Under the pieces are notes generated by a model. It was not told the origin of the DNA and did no database searches. It saw only the letters and a program-made list of their open reading frames with translations. The position numbers and the translations under genes were made by a program. A DNA stretch of 64,000 nt from the NCBI GenBank assembly GCA_963580285.1, contig OY757026.1:47113431-47177430 (forward strand), given 5' to 3'. The stretch is from Lucinisca nassula (Eukaryota > Mollusca > Bivalvia > Lucinida > Lucinidae). The stretch's first letter is position 1; each line of letters opens with the position of its first letter. Below are positions 42,187-51,938 of this stretch, one piece after another.

Positions 42187-42597
42187 ATGTTTACAAAATA
42201 TGACCAAAAGGAGTTTGCCAATGTCGTCACAGGTTATGAAACCATTATTTTGAGCCCGTCAGAAAGATTAGCAATTAGATCTGGGCCACTAAACACAGCA
42301 AAACACCCGATAATTTGCCAAACGTTCTTTAGAACAAAGAATGGTTTGTATGCAATCTTCTTCTCTGGCGAAGGAGTCGCAATAAAAGTGCCTTTGAAAA
42401 AGTGCAAAAACATCACCGGAAAGTACCACAAAGACGTTGTACTGAAGAAACTGAAAAAGCTTTATCAGAAACGACGCCCTGCCACTGGTTTTAAACATGT
42501 CCGTCTTATACATGACAATGCAACCGCTCATACCTCCGCTATAGTTACGACGTTTTTGAAGAAAGAAAAAGTAACTGTTTTGCCAAATGCTTTTTAA
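42187..42597 (+). pseudogene. mariner transposase fragment, inactive
   Basis: 136 codons from an ATG, matching the central part of a mariner (IS630/Tc1/mariner superfamily) transposase: VVTGYETI at residues 13-20, LYAIFFSGEGVAI near 54-66, and HVRLIHDNATAHTS near 104-117. The first catalytic Asp of the usual TGDET motif is Tyr17 here; the second, Asp110, is present with about the normal spacing (93 residues). The protein stops after VTVLPNAF, just before the usual YSPDLAPxD motif holding the third acidic residue. The N-terminal DNA-binding domain is missing too. So the enzyme cannot be active. It lies inside the 41390-44388 element and next to half a MITE-B. Confidence 0.85.
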
Positions 42598-42649
42598 GGG
42601 ACTTTACAAATGACCAAATCTTTTTAACTTTACCACTCTTCTGGGGACC

Positions 42650-42810
42650 GTCGGTATGAAAGAGATGGTTCTAATGAGTACCCACAATCTCTAGTTTGAG
42701 CAGAAATAAGAAAAATATCACAAATTTTCATCTTAAAATTTTCTTGTTTTCGACGGTAAAGATTAAAATGCATTTATATAGGCGTGTTTTCGGAATTGAT
42801 GTAATGTTCT
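42650..42810. mobile_element. MITE-B right half
   Basis: GGTTCTAATGAGTACCCACA, GAGCAGAAATAAGAAAAATA, then TTTATATAGGCGTGTTTTCG at the end. The left half is missing; mariner sequence precedes it by about 50 bp. Confidence 0.7.
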
Positions 42811-43171
42811 GTACTCCTTGATGCTCATTATGTATATTTAAGTTGTCTAAAAAACGTGATTCTTTGTAGAGCGTGGTATCTGAATCTGAATCCGAATCGT
42901 TACTGGCGGCACATCAAATTACATTTATTCACCAGGACCTGTGAAAAGGAGTTAGTACCTAGCTCTTGCCAAAGAAGTAAACTTAGCTACATTATCCATT
43001 ACCTTTCGCGGATGAAATAACCGAATCTGGAAGGGCATTCCAATCTCCAAGTGTCTGAGAAAGGAGGACCCTTTGTAGATGTCAGATCTTGCACCTGAAA
43101 TGCCAAAGAGTGATGCTTTCTGCGAATCCGTGTCTCCCCCCCCCCCCCCCACCCCCCCAAAAAAGAAAAAA

Positions 43172-43278
43172 AAAATCCCCTAGTTGTTTCGCCCCAAGAC
43201 GTTTTCTCCCTGGTCGTTTTCCCCCTCGTCGTTTCGCCCCTCTAGTCGTTTCGTCCCCATAGTCGTTTCGCCCATTTT
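43172..43278. repeat. GTCGTTTCGCCCC tandem, ~5-6 units
   Basis: Units of about 16-20 bp: TAGTTGTTTCGCCCC, GTCGTTTTCCCCC, GTCGTTTCGCCCC, GTCGTTTCGTCCCC, GTCGTTTCGCCC. Preceded by a C-run at 43138-43150. Confidence 0.8.
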
Positions 43279-44439
43279 CCAAGGTAAAACTAATTTCCAC
43301 TGTAGAAAGTTTATTCATCTTTAACAGGACAGAGGTGAGAAGAGTAGCATAATCGCCCTGTCTCGTCAGACTAAGGATAACTTTTCCTTAGTTACAGACC
43401 GGCACTGGGCCTTAAAACTGGCCACTCGGGGAGTTGTGACTAGGACTTGTTACACTAAAATTATTGAGGTTGTTTCCTTTAAACAATTTTCATCATTGTA
43501 AACAATTACATTATATTAAATAGACATGTTAACGTAAGGAAGTGTTCAAGAAAAAATGGTCACTTTCTCGTCTGTTATATATTGTTTTATTCATTTTTGG
43601 GGTTTACGGGGGTGGTCATTATTTTTTCTTAGTCACATGCAAAGACATAGAATGTGAATAATTGTTAGTATTAACCACCTCAATATGGCGGCTGTATAGC
43701 ACCACGTCCTATGTATGCAATATAAAGCTTCAAGGATAGTTTGTCTGGTCTGACAAAAATGTAATGAAAGAATCAGAGTACAATTAACAAAAAAAACAAC
43801 AACTGCAGAATGACCTCTCACATTCCAATATTTATCAATATTTGTTCCATCTTTTGACACTGTCAAAGTTTGAGCCGCCATATTTAATATGGCGTTGATA
43901 TTTAAAATTCTGTTTATATATTTTACCCGCATCACAATATAAGGGAAATCATGAATAAAGCAGTTCCCACATACTAAAACAATGTAAGAAAGATAAAAAG
44001 AACAAAGCCCATGATAAAAAGAGTATAACGTAGCATATAATAGTTTCGAAAGGACATTGATTTCACCAATGATATAATAGAATAATGGCATTATATAAAG
44101 ATGAAGTATAATTATATAAAGATATAAACACAGTATATAATACAATACTCAAATTATATGATAATGTTGTGTCATAATATAAAAAGTTACATGCATAATA
44201 TAAAGAACGTAGCGAATCATATAAAGATGTTCATACATAATGTAAAGACTTTGATGCATCATATAATATAAAGCATGCATAATATAATAACAAGTCTGCA
44301 TTATATAATAAACCATACACAACATTTAAGGAAATCTATGCAACTCATAAAGTCCTGTTGAATAATCAGACAGCTTTGGCGTTCCATATTCAACTGTGAC
44401 ACTTTCATGTGAAAGCTACACAGCGTCTTCAGACGAACA

Positions 44440-44660
44440 CTACTTCGCGTAGAGGCGCAGTGGTAAAGTCACTTACATGTATTTCTAAACCAGAGGTTAC
44501 AAGGTTTATATAATAAATTCATGGTTAGTGTCTTTAATAATAAAATATAATCGGTGAGCCTTAGACAATTTTATAGGGGCGAGCTTTAGCGAGTTCCTAT
44601 AAAATTGTCGCGGCTAACCGATTATATTTTATTATTGAAGACTTTAGTTTATACCGCAAT
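44440..44660. mobile_element. SINE head fragment followed by hairpin MITE
   Basis: 44446-44505 reads CGTAGAGGCGCAGTGGTAAA ... CCAGAGGTTACAAGG, a tRNA-like head cut off before box B. The hairpin at 44525-44645 has arms TAATAAAATATAATCGGT / mirror and GACAATTTTATAGGGGCGAG / mirror. 44665-45220 holds an A-run (44704-44722) and nothing else recognised. Confidence 0.6.
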
Positions 44661-45232
44661 TCAAAACAATCAAAGAGTTTTGCAATAATTTATTAAATTT
44701 AAGCAAAAAAAAAAAAAAAAAAGACAGCAGACCGTGTGGCATGTTAAACAACATTCATTGCCATGGCGCGCACACGTAGTATAACGTGACGTCAACGAGT
44801 GCAAAGTTTCTGACGTCACCGCGCCACAAAAACGTAGGAAACAACATGGACGCTCGAATAACAGTTTCTCAGCGCTTTACATGCTGTATGAAAATCTGCA
44901 AATAAATAGTTTATTTTAAGCTTTAAGAAATTATTTTCGATGTTGAGGCGCAACTGCAGAAGCAGTGCGCAGTTATTCCAACGGGCCATTCAAACAAAGA
45001 AAGGCCGAGAATTTAGCTGAAATTTCTGAAAATCTGTTCAAATGAAGATTGCACAGATTTTAACTTGCACTTTCGTTGTTTTCCTATGTATAAAAGGTTG
45101 CATGGCGTTATTGCACTGTAAATTAGTGACCCGAAAAGTATGTCCGGTCTATAAACCGGTCACTACAGATTATAGCGTGCAGTTATTCGACCCCTTTATG
45201 TTTATCAGGTTACTAAAATGCCTGATTGCGGT

Positions 45233-45510
45233 TTTTGTTTGTTTGATTTGAGGTTTAACGTCCTCGTCAACACTGTAAAGGTCATCTTGGAGACGTTGCT
45301 TCCAATTTTGTGGGACTTTTCCCCGACATTGAGATGAAATGACATCTCAAGCCCTGTCGCCCAATGAAACCAATAGGGTTTATAAACACGGACGGTCCGA
45401 CACTCACACCGCTTTGCCTGGGCAGGCTTAGACTCGTGTGTGGCTCAGAGTCAGCTCTGTGTGGAAGCATCATGCAGCCCATATATTTCTTCAAGCCCCG
45501 ATGGGCGGGG
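45233..45510 (-). mobile_element. RepA part of the chimera
   Basis: TTTTGTTTGTTTGATTTGAGG to CAAGCCCCGATGGGCGGGG; a short internal deletion removed the AGCGGTTTACCAGTA block. Confidence 0.9.
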
Positions 45511-46026
<516 letters not shown>

Positions 46027-46320
46027 ACTGCGTCGGTCAAATTTGACCATTACCGCAGGTGTAGGCCTATATTACATACACTCCTGGTTTTTCAGGATGA
46101 AAGCCTACACAGTAATCATGTAATTACGGTAGGGATCTTTAACCTGCACAGGGGATGGTTCTCCCTGCACAGGGGGCCTCCAGTTAACGTCCCGATCCGA
46201 AGGACGGTGCACTTTATGACATTCATCCCTGCAAATGATGCCAATGGAGCGTGTTCGGACACCGAAATTTTATCGCCGCTGCCGGGGATCGAACCCGGGA
46301 GCTATAGCATCAGGGGCCGA
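46027..46320 (-). mobile_element. SINE-5, tRNA-headed
   Basis: Minus orientation: the right end carries GGGATCGAACCCGGG, a reverse-oriented box B, near 46285-46300. Body motifs CCTGCACAGGGGATGGTTCT and GATCCGAAGGACGGTGCACT; the 3' side near 46027 is ACTGCGTCGGTCAAATTTGA, then the CTAT tract. A fragment of the same 3' end is at 17447. Confidence 0.75.
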
Positions 46321-46332
46321 CCTGATTGCGGT

Positions 46333-46944
46333 ATAAAATAATTGTGCAAGAACATACTCAACTGCCATCATTTAAAGGAATTCATGAATGCCATTACGTG
46401 CGTCATCATTCGGTGCAGGACCACAGTGGGGGAGCGTACGTGAATGGGCAATTGCGATTGAACAAGACTTGCGATTTGTACAGTGGGCGATCAGTCACTT
46501 GTGGTATCAAATATTAATTTTTGTTCCGAGTAAATAAGGATTATACGTGATTTACATGTCTTGTTGGTAAGTTAGATGTTTTATCATATTCCAACACCAG
46601 AAACATTATTTTGTGGACGCATGTGAAGAGCTAGTGTATTGGTCACTTTGTTTATCGTTATGTCGTAGCCGGTTGACACAATTGTAAATAGGCATACAAA
46701 GTGTGTAAAGAAACATTTTCTTTGTTGTTTAAAACTTTATTCTTCTAAAATTATCACATTTTGAACATATCTTCAAAAATTCAAATCAGACATCAGGGCT
46801 GTTAAAAGTATGGCACATGAGAAAAAGTAAACTGTTCATGTCACTTGTTTTTGTAAGTATTCGAATTGTACAGGTCAACTGCGATTCGATTGAACGGTCA
46901 CTTGTTCAGTGACATTCTGAATATGCTGAAGTCTTTCGCTTACT
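46333..46944. other. Unassigned
   Basis: No recognised element or coding region. Confidence 0.4.
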
Positions 46945-47225
46945 CATCACGAAAACATGCCTATATAATTTTGACCCCCTTGAACCCCACTTTTATATAG
47001 TAAAACTGGGGTTTCCGGGGGTATGCCTTATTTTTCTTATTGCTGCTCTAAAATATAGACTGTGGGTACTCGATAGAACCGCCTCGATGAGGCGGTTCTA
47101 ACGAGTGCCCACAATCTATATTTTGAGCAGAAATAAAAAAAAATATCACATTTTTTCATCATAAAATTTTCATTTTTTCGGCGTTCAAGGTGGCAATGTA
47201 TTTGTATAGGCGTGTTTGCGTTATG
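46945..47225. mobile_element. MITE-B, most complete copy
   Basis: Left end CATCACGAAAACATGCCTAT, right end ATAGGCGTGTTTGCGTTATG: ~20-bp TIRs. A perfect central palindrome around 47070-47100 (GATAGAACCGCCTCGATGAG / mirror) with GTGGGTACTCG and GAGTGCCCAC arms. About 280 bp, noncoding; TSD not resolved. It defines the family seen at 10580, 11270, 16445, 25743, 35716 and 42650. Confidence 0.8.
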
Positions 47226-47827
47226 GGCACCTAAATTCCCCACATGTCCACCCTTCTACTCACATTCTGTATTGACATATCACAGTAACTCCCACCCACC
47301 ACCCATCCCCTGTCTTTTTCAGGTTAAACAGGCTAAAACAGATACCCATTTTTCTAAAAGACGACTTTATAACTCTTATTTGTCAAAAATCGCGTGAGGA
47401 TAGATATTAAATTAACTCCTGCCTATAGCCCCACTTTAATAAATCAAAGCGCCAAAGGCACTGAAATGACAGATTCTATGAGAAAATAAAAAAAACTGTG
47501 AAAACATGATAATTGATAACTGACAATTGTGCATTTTTTGTGTTGAATATACATTTTTGTCACACAGTGAAGTATAGAACATTAGGCCATAGAATATTGG
47601 TATATTGTATGGAATGATGTGGGTACCAGATGCACTTTCGGTATTTTGAGATAGTTTTGCATTGCTGCCATTTTGGATCAAGAATTTCTATGGTGATGCC
47701 CATGGAACACAGGTAAACCCTGATTTTTTGAAATTTTGTCATCATAAAAATAAATTAATTCTGATTTTTTTTTTATTTTTTGACTTGTTCAATTTTTCGC
47801 TTCAATAGTTATAAATAGTGTTTAATC
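47226..47827. other. Region upstream of Gypsy gag; no LTR or PBS found
   Basis: AT-rich. I looked for a copy of the 3' LTR-like sequences (TGTAAAAATAAC or TGTCACAGGGTG) and a tRNA-complementary primer site and saw none, so the 5' end of the Gypsy element is missing or not recognisable. Confidence 0.4.
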
Positions 47828-49892
47828 ATGGCAGAAGGAGGCAGAGAAATAGATTTTAGATCATTATGGCCTGAAAAGGACATAGACTTCATGGTCGAAA
47901 TGTTGCGGCGCACAGGCCGGTACGACATAATTCCTCGCCATGAAGAGGAAATAGAAGAAGAAGAGGAAGAAGAAGACATAGAAGAGGAAGAAGAAGATTT
48001 AACCCAAGCAAGTGAGCTTGGATATGTTGGGGCTACAAGCACACCTGTGGTGCCTGCTTTTACCACCCAGCCCCAATTTAGAGTTGTTCCCCAACCCACA
48101 CCCATACAGAGGTCCCATATTCCACCTCAGCCCAACCCAATGTCTCCAGTTGCCCCGCCCGCAACCAGACAAAGGACTCTAGTTTTCTCTCCCCAACCCA
48201 AACAAATCAACCCAGTTGTCCCACCCACACCCAAACCAATGACCCCAAATTACCCCAGCCATATCCCAAGAATCCCCACTTAGACCCCTGGAGTCAAAGC
48301 AAGTTCCTTTATATGGCAATCGCTCCCTCAGCCCACCTGCAAGACCCCCTTACCCTAAGGAGTTTCAATACCTGATTCCCAGACAAGAGCCTGCAGGTAT
48401 ACTTCGTTCTCCTGTTAACATTAAACAGGAGTACAATCCTAACCCTCATTTTAGGGATTCATATTCCCATGATAGGCTAGGCCCATCTGTTCAGCCATCA
48501 TCTGTACCCCTCCCCAATCCCCTCCGAGATGAGCCCAGGTATCCCCAAAAGCAGGGCCAGAGGGTGACTTTTAGCCCTGAGCTTCCTTTCCACCACTCGA
48601 GAAGAGAAGCATATTATAATGTCCCTAATGCGCGAGTGGTGAGGGAGGAACAAAATATTTCTCCTCTGCCAGTTTGTGAAACTTCAAAACATCAAGCAAC
48701 TAAAAATGTACATCAAAATGTAAAATCTTCGAAATGCGATTATGTTACACGACCTCCCCCTGTGGAAATAAAACAGGAACCATTCCCAAGTCAGCAATAC
48801 TTTACATCTTTTAATTCGTTGCCACCCTCAAGTTACACATTACAGGGTCAAGATTCTTTTAATAGTACCCTCAATAACTCTTTATTAGCAGGCATGCGGG
48901 TTCCACTACTTCCATTCTTTTCTGGTGAAAATCAGAAAGGAGATGTTTCCTTTGAAGTTTGGAAGTTCGAACTCAACTGCCTCATCAGGGAATCAGTTTA
49001 TCCTGATTCTTTTATTTTACATGCTGTGAGAAAATCTCTAAAAGGCAAAGCCAGAGATATTTTACTCACAGTTGGTGAAACTGCTTCACCATCAGATATT
49101 TTAACCAAACTTGAGGGGATATATGGCAATGTTTCTTCTAGTGAAGTACTTCTTCAACAGTTCTACCTGGAATCACAACTGCCAAAAGAATCAGTTGCTG
49201 ATTTCAGCGTACGAATTGAAAATCTGTTGAGGCAAGCCACTCAAAACAGAGTTATTGATGAGCATATAAAGAATGAAATGCTCTGTTCAAAACTTTGGAA
49301 TGGCCTGAAAGATCCACTTTTAAAGAACTCCAGCAGGTTTAAGTTTGAAGTTGATAAAGACTTCAACAGCCTGCTGAAGTCAATTAGATCCATTGAACAG
49401 GATCTGAGTACATCTGCCATTACAAAGCAGATGTCAACTTTGACATCATCTGTCAGTGACACCCAGCATGTCAAGGTTGACAAACAGTCAAAACAGATGG
49501 CACAGTCTTCTTCTGACACTACTGGTCAGAAGTTAGACAATATTGCCAGTCAGATGAAAATGCTAAGAGAAAGGATGGATGGGCTTGAGAAGAAATTTAG
49601 TGAGGCATGCCTTGCTTCTGACTCGCCGGGCCCATCCACTCTTTCAACTAGTCAAGGTATACCACCTACCCCTCCTGCCCAACGTGGTTCCTTCGCTCAA
49701 CGTGGGTCCTCTGCCCAGCGGGGTTCTTTTCCTCGTGGTAGGGGCTCTTCTTTTCCAAGGAGAAGAAGTGGCTCTTACCATAGAGGTGGAGGCTCGTTTG
49801 GCAGAGGCCAATTTCAACAACAAGGGGCTGATCAGCACAATTTCAAAAGTGCTGACACACAAACTAACTCTAGTTTGAACACGTCAAACTAG
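47828..49892 (+). pseudogene. gag: Ty3/Gypsy gag, PNMA-type, one frameshift
   Basis: Capsid precursor of an LTR retrotransposon. The ATG at 47828 opens a 151-codon frame with a Glu-rich run (residues about 39-58) and a proline-rich part; a stop at 48281 is bypassed by a +1 shift near 48270, after which the frame stays open to 49892. From about 48900 the protein shows FFSGENQKG, SFEVWKFEL and LRGKAR-like text (SLKGKARDILL), the pattern of PNMA-type Gag capsids. No CCHC zinc knuckle is visible; instead 49683-49830 encodes Arg/Gly-rich repeats (QRGSFAQRGSS, RGRGSSFPRRRSG), perhaps a substitute nucleic-acid-binding tail. Protease follows 38 bp downstream. The shift could be mutation or, less likely, programmed. 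Confidence 0.85.
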
Positions 49893-49930
49893 AAGGGGTC
49901 TTTATTGCGGAGCAAAATAAGGACTCCACT

Positions 49931-50660
49931 GTGAACTCTGATAGCTCCAACAATGATCCAACTTTATTTTCACGTATGGTTGGATCAACAAATGAATCAG
50001 AGATTTTAATTAATGGTCAGACGTGTTTAGCCCTTATTGACTCTGGGTCCATGATCACAACAGTTTGTGATGACTTTTATCAACAAATGGACCCAAGGCC
50101 TGAGCTGAAAGATATGTCTGATTTTAATTTGAATATAAGTGGAGCAAGTGGCTCAAAATACCTTATTTGGGATACATTGAGGCAGAGATAAAAATTCCTG
50201 AAGTAGAACATGTTCCTTTATTGTTCTAGTTGTGCCGACTACCAGATACTCTGGCCAAGTTCCTCTGATAGTTGGTACAAATATTATTGGTTCACTCAGG
50301 GATAATGTTGCATCGGACCCAAATATTTCGTCGGAATGGAATAATGCATTTTCTGCTCTTTCGTATTCCCAGACAAGGTTTGTTAAATCTACAAACAAAA
50401 CACCAGTTATTTTAAAACCTAATGAAACTCGTACATTAACGGGTTTAGTTAGAAATACTTCCACCATGGAAAATGGTGTTACACAAAATAATATTTTAAC
50501 TTCTGATTTTAATGTTTGTCCTCGTTTGGTGTCTGTCAAACCAAACACAAAGACAGCTAGAATTCCAGTACGAATTTGTAATCTTTCAGCAGGCCTATTA
50601 CTATTAAACCCAGAAGTCAACTGTGTGATTTGCACGAGGTTAAAGTTATTGAAAATGTAA
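49931..50660 (+). pseudogene. Gypsy protease region, frameshifted
   Basis: Retropepsin-like aspartic protease of the Gypsy element. The first frame (49931-50191) holds LALIDSGSMITTV with the catalytic Asp at residue 37 (50039-50041) in the classic D-S-G motif. A frameshift near 50170 moves the reading into GYIEAEIKIPEVEH, and a second near 50227 into the frame that continues to 50660 (VPLIVGTNIIG is the expected second conserved region). Another shift or stop follows before the RT. Protease is needed to cut Gag-Pol in the particle; here it cannot be made intact. Confidence 0.8.
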
Positions 50661-50675
50661 ATCCGTTTTCTACTT

Positions 50676-51250
50676 AATTTTCTCAGCGGGCTAGTACTAG
50701 TGATAGTCACGCTGAGGAAATCGAAGTAGATCTGTCAGCGGATAACTTAACTCCTCAACAGCACACACAGGCTTCAAATTTACTAAGCCAATGGAAACAT
50801 ATTTTTTCCACTGGCCCAACAGATCTTGGTTTCACCAACCTGGTGGAGCACGAGATCAACTTAAGTGATCCTACTCCTTTCAAGGATCCTTACAGGCGTA
50901 TACCTCCTGCAATGTTCGAGGAGGTACGCAAACATTTAAAGGAAATGTTGGATGCAGGGGCTATTTGAGATTCTCAAAGCCCATTTTCTTCCAACATTGT
51001 TCTTGTCCGGAAAAAAGACAATAGCCTACGCTTTTGTATTGACTTTCGGAAACTTAACAACAAGACTATTAAGAATGCCTATGCCTTGCCAAGAATAGAA
51101 GAGACCATTGACACATTGTCTGGCTCGAAATATTTCTCCAAACTTGATCTTAGGTCTGGCTTGTGGCAGGTTGGAATCAAAGAAGGGGATAAACATAAGA
51201 CTGCATTCTCTGCCGGCCCCCTAGGCTTCTTTGAATGTAATAGGATGGCC
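50676..51250 (+). pseudogene. Gypsy reverse transcriptase, N-terminal part
   Basis: Open in one frame from 50678 except for a TGA at 50966-50968 (DAGAI-stop-DSQSPF, where Arg is usual). Conserved parts seen: YRRIPPAMFEEV, SNIVLVRKKD, RFCIDFRKLN and YFSKLDLRSGLWQV, which carries the first catalytic Asp. It ends in CNRMAF, where RepB is inserted. The RT resumes at about 51939 with NAPSTF-like text. Confidence 0.9.
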
Positions 51251-51938
51251 TTCAGTGGTTTCTTGCTGTCGAGTCCTCACCGTTTGTTTGTTTGATTTGA
51301 GGTTTAACGTCCCCGTCAACACTGTAAAGGTCATTTTGGAGACGTTGCTTCCAATTTTGTGGGACTTTTACCCGACATTGAGATGAAATGACATCTCAAG
51401 CCCTGTCGCCAATAGGGTTTATTAGCATGGACGGTCCGCCTCGCACCGCGGTTCCTGGACAGGCTTAGATCCTCTAAGTGGTTTACCAGTACTAGTGTGT
51501 CTCACCTCTGTGGTTCTTTGATTTTTGTGTTCACGGAGATGTTGCACTGATGAGTTAGGAGGCCTTCATGCGGACTGAACAAATTATATGTCTAAATCGC
51601 GACGGAAGTAAGGGCGAGGATTGTGGCCACGTAAAATCGATTTAAGCCCCCCAGTGGAATTCTTCCACTGACCGGTCCAAGGCGGCTCTTCTGTGGCGAT
51701 TTATTTATGTTGTTGTTTGTAACTTGCTGTGTGTATCACTTGTGTCGTTTGGTTTTGGATGGCCATATGGCCATTTTGTGGGAAAGTAACTGTCCTTATG
51801 GCCTTCCTTTGTTTAAGTATCCATTATGGTCTGGTCGCTTAATGTTTGTATTTCTTTCCCTTTGGTGTCTTTTGTGAGTGGAGTGGGTTAATTGTATCAA
51901 TTCCTGATCTTTGTTTTGCTTCTACTTTACCAATGCAC
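51250..51938 (-). mobile_element. RepB inserted in the Gypsy RT, carrying RepA
   Basis: 51250-51284 (CAGTGGTTTCTTGCTGTCGA) and 51498-51938 are the reverse complement of the two ends of the RepB copy at 31873-32350. RepA (51285-51497) separates them. The right end reads TTTGTTTTGCTTCTACTTTA. A few RT codons seem lost at the junction. Confidence 0.8.
51285..51497 (-). mobile_element. RepA, 5'-truncated, nested in RepB
   Basis: TTTGTTTGTTTGATTTGAGG to TACCAGTACTAGTGTG; the 5' ~80 bp are missing. TCCTCACC before and TCTCACC after may be a damaged TSD. It shares with 59474 the diagnostic variants GGTCCGCCTCGCACCGCGGT and GTACTAGTGTG, so both belong to one subfamily. Confidence 0.9.

Larger units (their letters stand above)
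41390..44388. mobile_element. 3.0-kb long-TIR element with 6-bp TSD
   Basis: TTCAAC lies outside both ends (41384-41389, 44389-44394). Ends are TATGGAACGCCAAAGCTGTC and its reverse complement; inverted similarity extends about 330 bp through AT-rich arms full of TTATATAATGCAT-type units. TIR length and 6-bp TSD do not match the common short-TIR families; Polinton-like or other 6-bp-TSD groups are possible, but the TATGG start is not the usual Polinton AG. The interior holds a mariner relic, half a MITE-B and a GTCGTTTCGCCC tandem. No transposase of its own was recognised; open frames in the arms are AT-repeat artefacts. Confidence 0.7.

Noticed and set aside
43633..44145. 170-residue minus-strand ORF, hydrophobic
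   Set aside because: It overlaps the AT-rich TIR arm of the 41390-44388 element; composition explains the Tyr/Ile/Leu content. No conserved motif.
47941..48000. Separate acidic host protein
   Set aside because: The Glu-rich frame runs directly into the Gypsy gag across a single frameshift; treated as gag N-terminus.
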